Shown: positions 12,670-26,502, numbered from the stretch's first letter. The stretch is DNA of 64,000 nt from Stutzerimonas kunmingensis (GCF_900114065.1 NZ_FORS01000009.1:1-64000), one strand, 5' to 3'. Translations and numbers: made by a program. The notes: generated by a model not told the origin, from the sequence alone.

Positions 12670-14562
12670 GTGGACTTCCCTTCCCGTTTTGACGTGATCG
12701 TTATCGGCGGCGGCCATGCCGGCACCGAGGCTGCGCTGGCAGCGGCACGCATGGGCGTGAAGACCCTGCTGCTCAGCCACAATGTGGAAACCCTCGGCCA
12801 GATGAGCTGCAACCCGGCCATCGGTGGCATCGGCAAGAGTCATCTGGTCAAGGAAATCGATGCGTTGGGTGGGGCCATGGCGATGGCCACCGACAAGGGC
12901 GGCATCCAGTTTCGCGTGCTCAACAGCCGCAAGGGGCCAGCCGTTCGAGCCACCCGAGCGCAAGCTGACCGCGTGCTCTACAAAGCTGCTATTCGTGACA
13001 CTCTGGAAAACCAGCCGAACCTGTGGATATTTCAACAGGCAGCGGACGACCTCATCGTCGAGCAGGATCAGGTCCGGGGTGTCGTGACCCAGATGGGGCT
13101 GCGTTTCCTCGCGGATTCCGTGGTGCTGACCACCGGGACCTTCCTCGGCGGGCTTATCCACATTGGCCTGCAGAACTATTCAGGCGGGCGCGCAGGCGAT
13201 CCGCCTTCGATCGCCCTGGCTCACCGGCTGCGCGAGTTGCCGCTGCGCGTCGGTCGGCTGAAGACCGGTACGCCGCCACGTATCGATGGTCGTTCGGTGG
13301 ATTTTTCTCTTATGACCGAGCAACCGGGCGACACACCGCTGCCGGTGATGTCGTTCATGGGCAATCGTGAGCAGCACCCGCCGCAGGTCAGCTGCTGGAT
13401 CACTCACACCAACGCGCGAACGCATGAAATCATTGCCGCCAACCTCGATCGTTCGCCGATGTATTCCGGCGTGATCGAGGGCGTCGGCCCGCGCTACTGC
13501 CCGTCGATCGAAGACAAGATCCATCGTTTTGCCGACAAGGACAGCCATCAGGTCTTCCTCGAGCCCGAAGGCCTGACCACTCATGAGCTGTATCCCAACG
13601 GCATCTCCACCTCGTTGCCGTTCGATGTGCAGCTGCAGATCGTGCAGAGCATCCGTGGCATGGAGAATGCCCACATCGTGCGGCCGGGCTATGCCATCGA
13701 GTACGACTACTTCGACCCCCGCGATCTCAAGTACAGCCTGGAGACCAAGGTGATCGGCGGGCTGTTCTTCGCCGGCCAGATCAATGGCACCACCGGTTAC
13801 GAAGAAGCTGGTGCCCAGGGACTGCTCGCCGGAGCCAACGCTGCGCTGCGGGCGCAGGGCAAGGACAGCTGGTGTCCGCGTCGCGATGAGGCCTACCTAG
13901 GCGTGCTGGTCGATGACCTGATCACCCTCGGTACCCAGGAGCCCTATCGGATGTTCACCTCGCGTGCCGAATACCGGCTGATCCTGCGCGAGGACAATGC
14001 CGATCTTCGTCTGACCGAGAAGGGTCGCGAACTGGGTCTGGTGGACGATGCCCGCTGGGCTGCGTTCTGCGCAAAGCGCGAAGGTATCGAGCTCGAGGAG
14101 CAGCGCCTGAAGAGTTGCTGGGTTCGTCCCGGCACACCACAGGGCGATGCCATCGCCGAGCGTTTCGGCAGCCCGCTGGCTCGCGAGTACAACCTGTTCA
14201 ATCTGCTGGCCCGTCCGGAAATTGATTACCAGAGCCTGATCGAACTGACCGGTGACGGTGCGCAGGATCCTCAGGTCGCCGAGCAGGTCGAGATCAAGAC
14301 CAAGTACGCCGGCTACATCGAACGGCAGCAGGACGAGATCGAACGACTGCGTGCCAGCGAAAACATCGCCTTGCCGGAGAATCTCGACTACACGACGATT
14401 CCGGGCTTGTCGAAGGAGATTCAGCACAAGCTCGGTCAGGCAAGGCCTGAGACGCTCGGGCAGGCCTCGCGTATTCCGGGAGTCACTCCCGCTGCGGTGT
14501 CGCTGCTGATGATTCATCTGAAGAAGCGCAATGCCGGCCAGCAGTTGGAGCAGAGCGCCTGA
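12670..14562 (+). CDS. mnmG: tRNA uridine-5-carboxymethylaminomethyl modification enzyme MnmG
   Basis: FAD enzyme that works with MnmE on wobble uridine modification. Two GTG codons lie side by side; the second (12670, protein begins [20 protein letters not shown]) gives the conserved N terminus and is 6 nt from GAGG, whereas the first (12667) is too close. The 630 residues include the FAD-binding [15 protein letters not shown], the conserved [14 protein letters not shown] and [12 protein letters not shown], and a helical C-terminal MnmE-binding part. Its stop overlaps the rsmG start by 1 nt (TGATG). Confidence 0.97.
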   Translation: MDFPSRFDVIVIGGGHAGTEAALAAARMGVKTLLLSHNVETLGQMSCNPAIGGIGKSHLVKEIDALGGAMAMATDKGGIQFRVLNSRKGPAVRATRAQADRVLYKAAIRDTLENQPNLWIFQQAADDLIVEQDQVRGVVTQMGLRFLADSVVLTTGTFLGGLIHIGLQNYSGGRAGDPPSIALAHRLRELPLRVGRLKTGTPPRIDGRSVDFSLMTEQPGDTPLPVMSFMGNREQHPPQVSCWITHTNARTHEIIAANLDRSPMYSGVIEGVGPRYCPSIEDKIHRFADKDSHQVFLEPEGLTTHELYPNGISTSLPFDVQLQIVQSIRGMENAHIVRPGYAIEYDYFDPRDLKYSLETKVIGGLFFAGQINGTTGYEEAGAQGLLAGANAALRAQGKDSWCPRRDEAYLGVLVDDLITLGTQEPYRMFTSRAEYRLILREDNADLRLTEKGRELGLVDDARWAAFCAKREGIELEEQRLKSCWVRPGTPQGDAIAERFGSPLAREYNLFNLLARPEIDYQSLIELTGDGAQDPQVAEQVEIKTKYAGYIERQQDEIERLRASENIALPENLDYTTIPGLSKEIQHKLGQARPETLGQASRIPGVTPAAVSLLMIHLKKRNAGQQLEQSA

Positions 14563-15209
14563 TGAGTCTGGTCAGCGAATCCCATGCCGCCGAACTCGTG
14601 CGCGGCGCCCTGGCGCTAGGCGTCGAGCTGAGTGAAGGGCAACAGCAGCAGTTGCTGGCCTACCTGGCACTGCTGATCAAGTGGAACAAGGCCTACAACC
14701 TAACCGCGGTGCGCGATCCCGACGAAATGGTTTCGCGACACCTGCTCGACAGCCTGAGCGTGGTGTCCTTCGTTGCCGAGTCCGGACAGACCTTGCTGGA
14801 CGTCGGCAGCGGTGGTGGCATGCCTGGCGTGCCGCTGGCGATCGTGTTTCCTGATCGCAGCTTCACGCTGCTGGACTCCAATGGGAAAAAAACGCGATTC
14901 CTGACGCAGGTGAAGCTGGAGCTGAAACTGGCCAACCTCGAAGTCGTGCACAGCCGCGTCGAGCAGTTCCAGCCGGCGGAAGCCTTCGACGGCATCACCT
15001 CGCGCGCCTTCAGTTCCCTTGAGGACTTCGCCAGCTGGACGCGGCATCTGGGCAATACCCAGACGCGCTGGTTGGCGATGAAGGGCGTGCAGCCGGACGA
15101 CGAACTGCAACGGCTGCCCGCCGACTTCCGCCTCGATGCCTGTCACGTACTCAAGGTTCCCGGTTGCCAAGGCCAGCGCCATCTGCTGATACTGCGCCGC
15201 ACTTCATGA
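14562..15209 (+). CDS. rsmG: 16S rRNA (guanine(527)-N(7))-methyltransferase RsmG
   Basis: SAM-dependent methyltransferase that makes m7G527 in 16S rRNA. The 215 residues contain [20 protein letters not shown], the SAM-binding [17 protein letters not shown] (about residues 68-84) and a family-typical middle part. The start overlaps the mnmG stop (TGATG), so translation is coupled. parA follows after 18 bp, giving the usual mnmG-rsmG-parA-parB order. Confidence 0.96.
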   Translation: MSLVSESHAAELVRGALALGVELSEGQQQQLLAYLALLIKWNKAYNLTAVRDPDEMVSRHLLDSLSVVSFVAESGQTLLDVGSGGGMPGVPLAIVFPDRSFTLLDSNGKKTRFLTQVKLELKLANLEVVHSRVEQFQPAEAFDGITSRAFSSLEDFASWTRHLGNTQTRWLAMKGVQPDDELQRLPADFRLDACHVLKVPGCQGQRHLLILRRTS

Positions 15210-15227
15210 CCCGGACAGACACTGACC

Positions 15228-16016
15228 ATGGCTAAAGTTTTCGCCATTGCCAACCAGAAGGGCGGTGTCGCCAAGACCACCACCTGCATCAACCTTGCGG
15301 CTTCGCTGGTTGCCACGCGCCGTCGCGTGCTGCTGATCGATCTCGACCCCCAGGGCAACGCCACCACTGGTAGCGGTGTGGACAAGCTCGGGCTGGAGTA
15401 CTCGATCTACGACGTACTGATCGGCGAATGCAGCCTGGTGGATGCCATGCAGTTCTCCGAGCATGGCGGCTATCAGTTGCTGCCGGCCAATCGCGACCTG
15501 ACCGCGGCGGAAGTGGCCCTGCTGAATCTGCCGGCCAAGGAAAAACGCCTGCGTGAAGCACTGGCACCGGTGCGGGAGAACTACGACTACATCCTCATCG
15601 ATTGCCCGCCGTCGCTGTCGATGCTGACCATCAACGCGCTGGCTGCGTCGGACGGCGTCATCATTCCCATGCAGTGCGAGTATTACGCGCTCGAAGGGCT
15701 TACCGATCTGGTCAATTCGATCCAGCGTATCGGCCAGGCGCTCAACCCCAGCCTGAAGATCGAAGGCCTGCTGCGCACCATGTACGACCCGCGCAGCAGT
15801 CTGACCAACGATGTATCCGAACAGCTCAAGGCGCATTTCGGCGACAAACTCTACGACACCGTTATCCCGCGCAACGTCCGGCTCGCCGAGGCCCCCAGCC
15901 ACGGCATGCCGGCGCTGGTCTACGACAAGCAATCCAAGGGCGCTCTGGCCTATCTGGCCCTGGCCGGTGAACTGTCGCGACGCCAGCGTCAGTCGGCGCG
16001 TGGCGCCCCCGCATAA
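15228..16016 (+). CDS. parA: chromosome partitioning ATPase ParA (Soj)
   Basis: Deviant Walker-type ATPase that binds DNA non-specifically and moves ParB-parS complexes. The 262 residues include the deviant Walker A QKGGVAKTTTCINLAASL (about residues 8-25), LIDLDPQGNATTG and YILIDCPPSLSMLT. The length fits the chromosomal rather than the plasmid type. It is 9 bp upstream of parB, and the cognate parS sites lie in recF on the other side of oriC. Confidence 0.97.
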   Translation: MAKVFAIANQKGGVAKTTTCINLAASLVATRRRVLLIDLDPQGNATTGSGVDKLGLEYSIYDVLIGECSLVDAMQFSEHGGYQLLPANRDLTAAEVALLNLPAKEKRLREALAPVRENYDYILIDCPPSLSMLTINALAASDGVIIPMQCEYYALEGLTDLVNSIQRIGQALNPSLKIEGLLRTMYDPRSSLTNDVSEQLKAHFGDKLYDTVIPRNVRLAEAPSHGMPALVYDKQSKGALAYLALAGELSRRQRQSARGAPA

Positions 16017-16025
16017 GGACTACTC

Positions 16026-16898
16026 ATGGCGACCAAGAAAAGAGGCCTAGGCCGTGGACTCGATGCCCTGCTCGGCGGCGCCAGTGTTTCGGCAATGCAG
16101 GAAGAGGCTGCGAAGGTCGATACCCGTGAACTCCAGCACCTGCCGCTGGACCTGATCCAGCGCGGCAAGTACCAGCCGCGCCGCGATATGGACCCGCAGG
16201 CCCTGGAGGAGCTGGCCCAGTCGATCAAGAACCACGGCGTGATGCAGCCGATCGTGGTGCGTCCCGTCAGCGGTGGCCGTTTCGAGATCATCGCCGGTGA
16301 ACGTCGCTGGTGTGCCAGCCAGCAGGCCGGGTTGGAGAAGGTGCCGGCGCTGGTTCGCGAAGTGCCGGACGAAGCGGCCATTGCCATGGCGCTGATCGAG
16401 AACATCCAGCGCGAAGACCTGAATCCGATCGAGGAAGCCGTCGCGCTGCAGCGCTTGCAACAGGAGTTCCAGCTGACCCAGCAGCAAGTTGCCGACGCGG
16501 TAGGCAAGTCGCGTGTCTCGATAAGCAATTTGCTGCGCCTGATTGCGCTGCCGGAAGAGATCAAGACGCTGCTGTCACACGGTGACCTGGAGATGGGCCA
16601 CGCGCGGGCATTGCTAGGTCTGCCGGCGGAACAGCAGGTCGAAGGCGCGCGGCACGTTGTCGCACGTGGCCTGACCGTGCGCCAGACCGAAGCCCTGGTG
16701 CGTCAGTGGTTGAGCAGCAAGGAAACACCGAAAGCCGAAGTCAAGGTCGACCCGGACATCAGCCGTCTGGAGCAGCGCCTGGCGGAACGCCTGGGCTCTC
16801 CGGTGCAGATCAAGCACGGACAGAGAGGCAAAGGGCAGCTGGTGATTCGCTACAGTTCGCTGGATGAACTGCAGGGTGTATTGGCCCACATCCGCTGA
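16026..16898 (+). CDS. parB: chromosome partitioning protein ParB (Spo0J)
   Basis: CTP-dependent clamp that loads at parS and spreads along DNA. The 290 residues have the N-terminal KKRGLGRGLDALLGG (ParA-stimulating region), the catalytic ParB box GERRWCASQQAGLEKVPALV (about 96-115), ENIQREDLNPIEEA, a helix-turn-helix QQVADAVGKSRVSISNLLRL and a C-terminal dimer domain. The third residue of the GERR-RA motif is Cys here instead of the more common Arg/Ala. It follows parA by 9 bp. Confidence 0.97.
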   Translation: MATKKRGLGRGLDALLGGASVSAMQEEAAKVDTRELQHLPLDLIQRGKYQPRRDMDPQALEELAQSIKNHGVMQPIVVRPVSGGRFEIIAGERRWCASQQAGLEKVPALVREVPDEAAIAMALIENIQREDLNPIEEAVALQRLQQEFQLTQQQVADAVGKSRVSISNLLRLIALPEEIKTLLSHGDLEMGHARALLGLPAEQQVEGARHVVARGLTVRQTEALVRQWLSSKETPKAEVKVDPDISRLEQRLAERLGSPVQIKHGQRGKGQLVIRYSSLDELQGVLAHIR

Positions 16899-16941
16899 TA
16901 CAAATTGTTTGTAGTGCCGGTCGGAAAATACTACCGGAGAG

Positions 16942-16970
16942 TTGAACCCTGGCTGGCCTGCTCCTATACT
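16942..16970 (+). promoter_or_regulatory. sigma70 promoter of the atp operon
   Basis: TTGAAC (16942-16947), a 17-bp spacer, and TATACT (16965-16970). It lies 62 bp upstream of atpI in the parB-atpI gap and is the only near-consensus promoter there. Confidence 0.75.
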
Positions 16971-17031
16971 CGCCGCGCTTTTTTGACTGCGGACAATTAT
17001 TTACGCGGCCTGCTACAGCGATGGAATTCAG

Positions 17032-18299
<1,268 letters not shown>

Positions 18300-18341
18300 A
18301 AACCGCTAACGCTTTAACCGAAAAACCTTAACCCCCCTTAG

Positions 18342-18584
<243 letters not shown>

Positions 18585-18603
18585 TCACTTTCCGGTTTGA
18601 GAT

Positions 18604-18624
18604 GGGGTTCGCCGGGCGAGCCCC
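18604..18624 (+). promoter_or_regulatory. hairpin between atpE and atpF
   Basis: A 9-bp stem with one G-T pair (18604-18612 with 18616-18624) and a 3-nt loop, placed between the highly translated c subunit and the b subunit. Probably an mRNA structure that protects or separates segments of the operon; no T run follows. Confidence 0.5.
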
Positions 18625-18676
18625 GTCGCCGTGGAATGACTCCCGCGTTGAACGAGATAGCACGAGGTAAATCGCT

Positions 18677-19147
18677 GTGAACATTAACTTGACGCTGTTC
18701 GGTCAAACGCTCGCCTTCGCTATCTTCGTCTGGTTCTGCATGAAGCTCGTCTGGCCGCCAATCACGGCAGCCATGGCAGCGCGCCAGAAGAAGATCGCTG
18801 AAGGACTGGATGCGGCAGGCCGTGCGCAGCAAGACCTGAAACTGGCTCAGGACAAGGTGTCCAACACCCTCCGCGAGACCAAGGAGCAGGCAGCCCAGAT
18901 CATCGAGCAGGCGAACAAGCACGCCAATGCGATCATCGAGGAAGCCAAGCAGCAGGCACGTGTCGAAGGCGAGCGACTGGTCGCCGGCGCCCGCGCCGAG
19001 ATCGAACAGGAAGTGAACCGTGCCAGGGACCAACTGCGCAATCAGGTAGCGGCTCTTGCCGTCGCCGGTGCAGAGAAGATCCTGGAGTCCCAGGTGGACG
19101 CCAAGGTGCACAACGAGCTGGTCGAAAAACTGGCCTCCCAACTCTAA
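18677..19147 (+). CDS. atpF: ATP synthase Fo subunit b
   Basis: Peripheral stalk subunit of 156 residues. It has an N-terminal membrane helix (about 5-27, [21 protein letters not shown]), then a long charged helix rich in Glu, Lys, Ala and Gln that dimerises as a right-handed coiled coil. It starts at a GTG at 18677 with GAGG upstream, and the delta gene follows after 12 bp. Confidence 0.96.
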   Translation: MNINLTLFGQTLAFAIFVWFCMKLVWPPITAAMAARQKKIAEGLDAAGRAQQDLKLAQDKVSNTLRETKEQAAQIIEQANKHANAIIEEAKQQARVEGERLVAGARAEIEQEVNRARDQLRNQVAALAVAGAEKILESQVDAKVHNELVEKLASQL

Positions 19148-19159
19148 GCGAGGCAAGCG

Positions 19160-19696
19160 ATGATCAATACCCAGACGCTTGCTCGGCCATACGCGAAAGC
19201 CGCTTTCGAGTTTGCCAGCGCCGCAGGAACGACCGAGTCCTGGTCGAAAATGCTGAACCTGGCCGCCATCGCTGTTGAAGTCCCAGAAGTCGCAGCGTTG
19301 CTGAACGACCCCCGCCTGACCAGCGAAAGCAAGGTCCAGGGGCTGGTGCGTCTACTCGGTGACGACGCCGACGAAGCTTTCCGCAACTACGTCCAGACCC
19401 TTGGCGAGAATGATCGCCTGTCGGTACTGCCGACCGTGTGGGAGCTGTACGAGGACATCAAGGCGCAAGCCGAGAAAACGCTCGAGGCAGAAGTTGAAAC
19501 CGCCTTCGAGCTCAGCAACGAGCAACTCCAAACTTTGGCTGCCGCCCTGTCGAAGCGGCTAGATCGCACCGTCAACCTCCAGCAGGCCGTGAATCCTGCG
19601 CTGATCGGCGGCGTGTTGATTCGCGCCGGTGATGTGGTTGTCGACGGTTCGGTCCGCGGCAAACTGAGCCAGTTGGCCGAATCGTTGAAATCCTGA
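19160..19696 (+). CDS. atpH: ATP synthase F1 subunit delta
   Basis: 178-residue subunit that links the top of F1 to the b stalk. It begins NTQTLARPYAKAAFEFA, the family's N-terminal motif, and ends in the conserved NPALIGGVLIRAGDVVVDGSVRGKL region. It lies between atpF and atpA, with 15 bp to atpA. Confidence 0.96.
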   Translation: MINTQTLARPYAKAAFEFASAAGTTESWSKMLNLAAIAVEVPEVAALLNDPRLTSESKVQGLVRLLGDDADEAFRNYVQTLGENDRLSVLPTVWELYEDIKAQAEKTLEAEVETAFELSNEQLQTLAAALSKRLDRTVNLQQAVNPALIGGVLIRAGDVVVDGSVRGKLSQLAESLKS

Positions 19697-19711
19697 TTTG
19701 AGGGTCATGGC

Positions 19712-21256
19712 ATGCAGCAACTGAATCCTTCCGAGATTAGTGAAATCATCAAGCAGCGCATCGAGAAATCGAATGTCGCTGCTCAAGCCCGTAATGAGGG
19801 CACCGTCGTCAGCGTTTCTGACGGTATCGTACGTATCTACGGTCTGGCCGACGTCATGTACGGCGAAATGATCGAGTTCCCTGGCGGCATCTTTGGTATG
19901 GCACTGAACCTGGAGCAGGACTCCGTAGGTGCCGTGGTTCTGGGTAACTACCTGGGCCTGACCGAAGGCATGAGCGCCAAGTGCACCGGCCGCATCCTTG
20001 AAGTTCCGGTTGGTCCGGAACTGCTGGGCCGCGTAGTCGACGCACTGGGTAACCCGATTGATGGCAAAGGCCCGATCAACGCTCAGGCAACTGACGCGGT
20101 CGAGAAGGTTGCGCCGGGCGTGATCTGGCGTAAGTCCGTCGACCAGCCGGTGCAGACCGGTTACAAGTCGGTCGACGCCATGATCCCGGTAGGCCGTGGC
20201 CAGCGTGAGCTGATCATCGGCGACCGTCAGATCGGCAAGACCGCCCTGGCCATCGACGCCATCATCAACCAGAAGAACAGCGGCATCCGCTGCGTTTACG
20301 TTGCCATTGGTCAGAAGCAGTCGACCATCGCCAACGTGGTTCGCAAGCTGGAAGAGCACGGCGCACTGCACAACACCATCGTTGTCGCTGCGTCCGCCTC
20401 CGAATCCGCTGCCCTGCAGTACCTGGCGCCTTACGCTGGTTGCACCATGGGCGAGTACTTCCGCGACCGCGGTGAAGACGCGCTGATCGTGTATGACGAT
20501 CTGTCTAAGCAGGCTGTGGCGTACCGCCAGATCTCCCTGCTGCTGCGTCGTCCGCCGGGACGTGAAGCCTATCCGGGCGACGTGTTCTATCTCCACAGCC
20601 GCCTGCTGGAGCGTGCGTCGCGCGTTTCCGAAGAGTATGTCGAGAAGTTCACCAACGGTGCCGTAACTGGCAAGACCGGCTCGCTGACCGCTCTGCCGAT
20701 CATCGAAACCCAGGCGGGCGACGTTTCCGCGTTCGTTCCGACCAACGTGATTTCCATCACCGACGGTCAGATCTTCCTGGAATCGGCCATGTTCAACGCA
20801 GGTATCCGTCCGGCCGTCAACGCCGGTATCTCGGTATCCCGTGTTGGTGGTGCTGCCCAGACCAAGATCGTCAAGAAGCTGTCTGGTGGTATCCGTACCG
20901 CTCTGGCTCAGTACCGTGAACTGGCTGCGTTCGCGCAGTTCGCTTCCGACCTCGACGAAGCGACCCGCAAGCAGCTGGAGCATGGTCAGCGCGTTACCGA
21001 GCTGATGAAGCAGAAGCAGTACGCGCCGATGTCCATCGCCGACATGTCCCTGTCCCTGTACGCCGCCGAGCGCGGTTTCCTGACGGACGTGGAAGTGGCC
21101 AAGGTTGGCGCCTTCGAGCAGGCCCTGATCGCCTTCTTCAACCGCGAGTTCGCCGATCTGATGGCGAAGATCAACGTGAAGGGTGACTTCAATGACGAAA
21201 TCGACGCAGGCCTGAAGGCCGGTATCGAGAAGTTCAAGGCCACTCAAAGCTGGTAA
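19712..21256 (+). CDS. atpA: ATP synthase F1 subunit alpha
   Basis: Non-catalytic nucleotide-binding subunit of F1, 514 residues as usual. The Walker A is [15 protein letters not shown] (about 169-183), and [27 protein letters not shown] and the arginine-finger region [10 protein letters not shown] are present. It starts [17 protein letters not shown]. It is followed by a hairpin and then atpG. Confidence 0.98.
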   Translation: MQQLNPSEISEIIKQRIEKSNVAAQARNEGTVVSVSDGIVRIYGLADVMYGEMIEFPGGIFGMALNLEQDSVGAVVLGNYLGLTEGMSAKCTGRILEVPVGPELLGRVVDALGNPIDGKGPINAQATDAVEKVAPGVIWRKSVDQPVQTGYKSVDAMIPVGRGQRELIIGDRQIGKTALAIDAIINQKNSGIRCVYVAIGQKQSTIANVVRKLEEHGALHNTIVVAASASESAALQYLAPYAGCTMGEYFRDRGEDALIVYDDLSKQAVAYRQISLLLRRPPGREAYPGDVFYLHSRLLERASRVSEEYVEKFTNGAVTGKTGSLTALPIIETQAGDVSAFVPTNVISITDGQIFLESAMFNAGIRPAVNAGISVSRVGGAAQTKIVKKLSGGIRTALAQYRELAAFAQFASDLDEATRKQLEHGQRVTELMKQKQYAPMSIADMSLSLYAAERGFLTDVEVAKVGAFEQALIAFFNREFADLMAKINVKGDFNDEIDAGLKAGIEKFKATQSW

Positions 21257-21262
21257 GCCGCA

Positions 21263-21284
21263 GCGGGAGCCGTGAGGCTCCCGC
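21263..21284 (+). promoter_or_regulatory. hairpin between atpA and atpG
   Basis: GCGGGAGCC, loop GTGA (a GNRA-type tetraloop), GGCTCCCGC: a perfect 9-bp stem 6 bp after the atpA stop. No T run follows, so it is more likely an mRNA-processing or stabilising element than a terminator. Confidence 0.5.
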
Positions 21285-21306
21285 CTGCTAACCCGATAGG
21301 TGTCAA

Positions 21307-22173
21307 ATGGCAGGCGCAAAAGAGATTCGCAGCAAGATTGCGAGCATCAAAAGCACGCAGAAGATCACCAGCGCCATGGAAAAGGTGGCGGTCAGCAAGA
21401 TGCGCAAGGCACAGATGCGCATGGCTGCCAGCCGCCCTTATGCGGAGCGGATCCGACAGGTAATCGGCCATCTGGCCTTTGCCAACCCGGAATACCGTCA
21501 TCCGTTCATGGTAGAGCGTCCGGTCAAGCGTGTCGGCTACATCGTCGTGTCGACCGATCGTGGTCTTTGCGGTGGCCTGAACATCAACCTGTTCAAGGTC
21601 CTGATCAAGAACATGAAGGAGTGGCACGATCAGAAGGTCGAAGTCGACCTCTGCGTGATCGGCAACAAAGGCGCGAGCTTCTTCCGCAGCTTCGGCGGCA
21701 ACGTCGTCGCAGCGATCGGCAACCTCGGCGAAGAGCCGTCGATCAATGATCTGATCGGCAGCGTCAAGGTCATGCTGGACGGCTTCCACAATGGCCGTAT
21801 CGATCGCTTGTACCTGGTATCCAACAAGTTCATCAACACCATGACCCAGAAGCCCACGGTCGACCAACTGCTGCCGCTGGCCGCAGACGAGAACGCCGAG
21901 CCGGTCAAGAAAGGTCAGTGGGACTACCTCTACGAGCCGGACGCCCAGCAGCTGCTGGATGCTCTGCTGGTACGGTTCATCGAGTCCCAGGCCTATCAGG
22001 CGGTGGTTGAGAACGGCGCAGCCGAACAGGCCGCGCGGATGATTGCCATGAAGAACGCAACCGACAACGCCGGTGAGCTGATCGGCGACCTGCAACTGGT
22101 CTACAACAAGGCCCGTCAGGCTGCGATCACTCAGGAAATTTCGGAAATCGTCGGCGGCGCTGCCGCGGTTTAA
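21307..22173 (+). CDS. atpG: ATP synthase F1 subunit gamma
   Basis: Central rotor shaft of F1, 288 residues. It begins [20 protein letters not shown] with the conserved N-terminal helix that enters the alpha3-beta3 ring, has [11 protein letters not shown] in the middle, and ends in the long C-terminal helix ([30 protein letters not shown]). atpD follows after 30 bp. Confidence 0.97.
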   Translation: MAGAKEIRSKIASIKSTQKITSAMEKVAVSKMRKAQMRMAASRPYAERIRQVIGHLAFANPEYRHPFMVERPVKRVGYIVVSTDRGLCGGLNINLFKVLIKNMKEWHDQKVEVDLCVIGNKGASFFRSFGGNVVAAIGNLGEEPSINDLIGSVKVMLDGFHNGRIDRLYLVSNKFINTMTQKPTVDQLLPLAADENAEPVKKGQWDYLYEPDAQQLLDALLVRFIESQAYQAVVENGAAEQAARMIAMKNATDNAGELIGDLQLVYNKARQAAITQEISEIVGGAAAV

Positions 22174-23580
<1,407 letters not shown>

Positions 23581-23585
23581 CTGGC

Positions 23586-23637
23586 GCGCCCGTTCGCGGG
23601 CGCCAACCAGCCTGACCGGCAGCTGCTGGTCAGGCTG
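23586..23637 (+). promoter_or_regulatory. two hairpins between atpD and atpC
   Basis: The first is a 7-bp stem with a TTCG loop (23586-23592 with 23597-23603). The second is a perfect 10-bp stem, CAGCCTGACC (23608-23617) with GGTCAGGCTG (23628-23637). Neither has a T run. They could lower or insulate expression of the last gene, epsilon. Confidence 0.5.
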
Positions 23638-23654
23638 ATTACCGAGGCATGAAC

Positions 23655-24083
23655 ATGGCTATGACAGTGCATTGCGACATCGTCAGTGCGGAAGAAGAGC
23701 TGTTCTCGGGGCTGGTGGAAATGGTCGTCGCCCACGGCAACCTGGGTGACATCGGCGTTCTGCCGGGTCACGCGCCGCTGCTGACTGATCTCAAGCCGGG
23801 TCCGGTTCGAGTGATCAAGCAGGGTGGTGACGAGGAGATCTTCTACATCTCCGGCGGCTTCATCGAAGTGCAGCCGAACATGGTGAAGGTTCTCGCCGAT
23901 ACCGCTACGCGCGCCAAGGACATCGACGAAGCTGCCGCTCAGGCTGCCGTCAAAGCTGCCGAGAAGGCCCTGCACGAGAAGGGCGCGGAGTTCGATTACG
24001 GCTCCGCCGCCGCTCGCCTGGCCGAGGCCGCAGCCCAGCTGCGAACCATCGAGGCAATGCGCAAGAAGTACGGCCGACACTGA
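23655..24083 (+). CDS. atpC: ATP synthase F1 subunit epsilon
   Basis: Regulatory subunit of the F1 rotor that can inhibit ATP hydrolysis; 142 residues from the ATG at 23655 ([19 protein letters not shown]). An ATG at 23649 is only one base from the GAGG ribosome site, whereas 23655 is 7 nt away. The N-terminal beta sandwich includes [19 protein letters not shown]; the C-terminal helical hairpin is Ala-rich. A terminator follows. Confidence 0.95.
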   Translation: MAMTVHCDIVSAEEELFSGLVEMVVAHGNLGDIGVLPGHAPLLTDLKPGPVRVIKQGGDEEIFYISGGFIEVQPNMVKVLADTATRAKDIDEAAAQAAVKAAEKALHEKGAEFDYGSAAARLAEAAAQLRTIEAMRKKYGRH

Positions 24084-24112
24084 TCGGCAAGCGACTTCAT
24101 CGCGCACGAGTA

Positions 24113-24142
24113 AAAGGGTAGCCTTGGCTACCCTTTTTCTTT
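24113..24142 (+). terminator. terminator of the atp operon
   Basis: AAAGGGTAGCC (24113-24123) pairs with GGCTACCCTTT (24126-24136), followed by a T-rich tail TTCTTTTTCT. It lies 30 bp after the atpC stop. Confidence 0.88.
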
Positions 24143-24225
24143 TTCTGCCATTTGTCGGCGCTGATACCAGCTGCACTCTTATGTACGGGTGAGCTGACGG
24201 GCCGCTACCGCTCAGGAATCGCTTC

Positions 24226-25587
24226 ATGTCTCTCGATATCGTCATTCTCGCCGCTGGCCAGGGCACGCGCATGCGTTCGGCGCTGCCCAAGGTTCTGCAT
24301 CCGGTCGCCGGAAAATCCATGCTCGGGCACGTGATCGACACCGCGCGTGCATTGCAGCCGAAAAGCATCCAGGTGGTCATTGGCCACGGTGCCGAGCAGG
24401 TGCGCCAGCGACTGGCCGGCGATGATCTCGCCTTCGTCGTTCAGGCCGAGCAGCTGGGAACCGGCCATGCTGTAGCCCAGGCGTTGCCGAATCTGTCGGC
24501 CGAGCGCGTGCTGATCCTTTACGGTGACGTACCACTGATCGAAGCCGACACTCTGCAGCGCCTGTTGCAGAAGGTCGGGCCGGAGCAACTCGCGCTGCTG
24601 ACGGTGAAGCTTGACGACCCAACCGGCTATGGACGCATCGTCCGCGACGCACGCGGCGAAGTGCGGGCTATCGTCGAGCACAAGGATGCCAGCGACGAGC
24701 AGAAGGCGATCCGCGAGGGCAATACCGGGATTCTCGCCGTACCGGGCAGCCGTATCGGCGAATGGCTGGGTCGCCTGTCCAACAGCAATGCCCAGGGCGA
24801 GTACTACCTGACTGACGTCATCGCCATGGCTGTGGCCGACGGCCTGCGCGTTGCCACCGAGCAGCCGCTGGACGCCATGGAAGTGCAAGGTGCCAACGAC
24901 CGTATCCAGCTGGCCGAGCTGGAACGCCATTACCAGCAGCGTGCCGCTCGTCGTTTGATGGCCCGGGGTGTGACGCTGCGCGACCCGGCGCGTTTCGATC
25001 TGCGTGGCGAGGTGGAGGTCGGGCGAGACGTGCTGATCGACGTGAATGTGGTGCTCGAAGGCACGGTGGTCATCGAAGACGACGTGCAGATCGGACCGAA
25101 CTGCGTGATCAAGGACAGCACGTTGCGTCGCGGTGCGATCGTCAAGGCCAACTCCCATCTTGAGGGTGCGGTAGTCGGCGAGAGTGCCGATTGCGGCCCG
25201 TTCGCGCGGCTGCGTCCAGGCAGCGTGCTCGGCGCCAAGGCGCATGTCGGCAACTTCGTCGAGCTGAAGAACGCGACCCTCGGCGATGGCGCCAAGGCCG
25301 GGCATCTCAGCTACCTCGGTGACGCCGAGATCGGCGCGCGGACCAACATCGGTGCCGGTACCATCACTTGCAACTACGATGGCGCCAACAAATTCAGGAC
25401 TGTGATGGGCGAGGACGTTTTCATCGGCTCCAACAGTTCGCTGGTTGCACCGCTGAATCTTGGTGATGGCGCAACGACCGGCGCCGGTTCGACGATCACC
25501 GAGGACGTGCCGGCCCATACCCTGGGCCTCGGCCGCGGTCGCCAGCGCAATATCGAAGGCTGGCAGCGACCGAAGAAGCAGTCGTAG
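24226..25587 (+). CDS. glmU: bifunctional GlcNAc-1-phosphate uridyltransferase / GlcN-1-phosphate acetyltransferase
   Basis: Makes UDP-GlcNAc for peptidoglycan and LPS from glucosamine-1-phosphate. The 453 residues have an N-terminal nucleotidyltransferase domain ([22 protein letters not shown], about residues 7-28) and a C-terminal left-handed beta helix made of hexapeptide repeats (about 250-440) with the acetyltransferase site. It is followed by a DeoR-type regulator and glmS, the enzyme two steps earlier in the same pathway. Confidence 0.97.
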   Translation: MSLDIVILAAGQGTRMRSALPKVLHPVAGKSMLGHVIDTARALQPKSIQVVIGHGAEQVRQRLAGDDLAFVVQAEQLGTGHAVAQALPNLSAERVLILYGDVPLIEADTLQRLLQKVGPEQLALLTVKLDDPTGYGRIVRDARGEVRAIVEHKDASDEQKAIREGNTGILAVPGSRIGEWLGRLSNSNAQGEYYLTDVIAMAVADGLRVATEQPLDAMEVQGANDRIQLAELERHYQQRAARRLMARGVTLRDPARFDLRGEVEVGRDVLIDVNVVLEGTVVIEDDVQIGPNCVIKDSTLRRGAIVKANSHLEGAVVGESADCGPFARLRPGSVLGAKAHVGNFVELKNATLGDGAKAGHLSYLGDAEIGARTNIGAGTITCNYDGANKFRTVMGEDVFIGSNSSLVAPLNLGDGATTGAGSTITEDVPAHTLGLGRGRQRNIEGWQRPKKQS

Positions 25588-25697
25588 ATCCGCGTTCGGC
25601 GCGGGATGCCGGCCTGCTTCCCACTGTTGGTGGGTGACGCCGGATCGCCAGCAGCTTGCAGCCCGTAAGCACTTATGTTTTGATTCGCGCCGTTATC

Positions 25698-25710
25698 TTT
25701 CGAATCGAAA
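25698..25710. promoter_or_regulatory. candidate operator upstream of the DeoR-family regulator
   Basis: TTTCGA-A-TCGAAA is a 13-bp palindrome 7 bp before the regulator's ATG, in the glmU gap. DeoR-family proteins often bind TTTCG/CGAAA half-sites, so this may be an autoregulatory site. It overlaps the ribosome-binding region. Confidence 0.4.
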
Positions 25711-25717
25711 CATATCT

Positions 25718-26500
25718 ATGTCGAAGCGCAACACTCCACAACGTCGCCACGCGATCCTCGCCTTGCTCAACGAGCTCGGCGAGGTCAGTGTGGACGAGCT
25801 GTCGCGGCGCTTTGAAACCTCGGAAGTCACCATCCGCAAGGACCTCGCCGCACTCGAGAAGAATGGCCTGCTGCTGCGCCGTTACGGCGGGGCGGTACAG
25901 TTGCCTCAGGAGCTGATCGGCGACAGCGTGCAGCCCGTTTCGCCCTGGAAGCAGGCGATCGCCCGTGCTGCGGTTGGCTGCATCCGCGAGCACGCGCGGA
26001 TCATCATCGACAGCGGCACCACCACGGCGGCGATGATTCCTCAGCTCGGCCACAAGCACGGGCTGGTGGTGATGACCAATTCGCTGAACGTGGTCAATGC
26101 GCTGCGCGAGCTGGAGCATGAACCGGTGCTGCTGATGACCGGCGGCACTTGGGATCCACATTCGGAATCCTTTCAGGGCCAGGTCGCCGAGCAGGTGCTG
26201 CGCTCCTATGACTTCGACCAACTGTTCATCGGTGCCGATGGCATCGATCTGGAGCGGGGCACCACCACCTTTAACGAACTGCTAGGGTTGTCCCGAGTGA
26301 TGGCCGACGTCGCGCGGGAAGTCATCGTGCTCGCCGAGGCCGACAAGATCGGTCGGCGCATCCCCAATCTTGAGCTGCCCTGGAGCAGCGTGCACACCCT
26401 GATTACCGATGAGCGCCTCAGCGACGAGGCGCGCAGCAGCATCCTGGCCCGCGGCGTCAAACTGATCTGCGTGGCCGTCGAAACCAATCTGGAGACCTGA
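25718..26500 (+). CDS. DeoR-family transcriptional regulator of the glm genes
   Basis: 260-residue repressor-type protein, best started at the ATG at 25718 ([19 protein letters not shown]); the frame is open further upstream into glmU but that part is not conserved. The N-terminal helix-turn-helix is [23 protein letters not shown] (about residues 22-44). The rest is a DeoR-type sugar-phosphate isomerase-like sensor domain with [14 protein letters not shown], and NSLNVVNAL and [15 protein letters not shown] later. It ends 2 bp before glmS, so I infer it senses an amino-sugar phosphate and controls glmS. In related bacteria this position is called glmR. Confidence 0.85.
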   Translation: MSKRNTPQRRHAILALLNELGEVSVDELSRRFETSEVTIRKDLAALEKNGLLLRRYGGAVQLPQELIGDSVQPVSPWKQAIARAAVGCIREHARIIIDSGTTTAAMIPQLGHKHGLVVMTNSLNVVNALRELEHEPVLLMTGGTWDPHSESFQGQVAEQVLRSYDFDQLFIGADGIDLERGTTTFNELLGLSRVMADVAREVIVLAEADKIGRRIPNLELPWSSVHTLITDERLSDEARSSILARGVKLICVAVETNLET

Positions 26501-26502
26501 GC

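Noticed and set aside
19559..21319. Long open frame (586 codons) on the minus strand opposite atpA
   Set aside because: It mirrors atpA codon for codon in high-GC DNA and has no recognisable domain, so it is a shadow frame.
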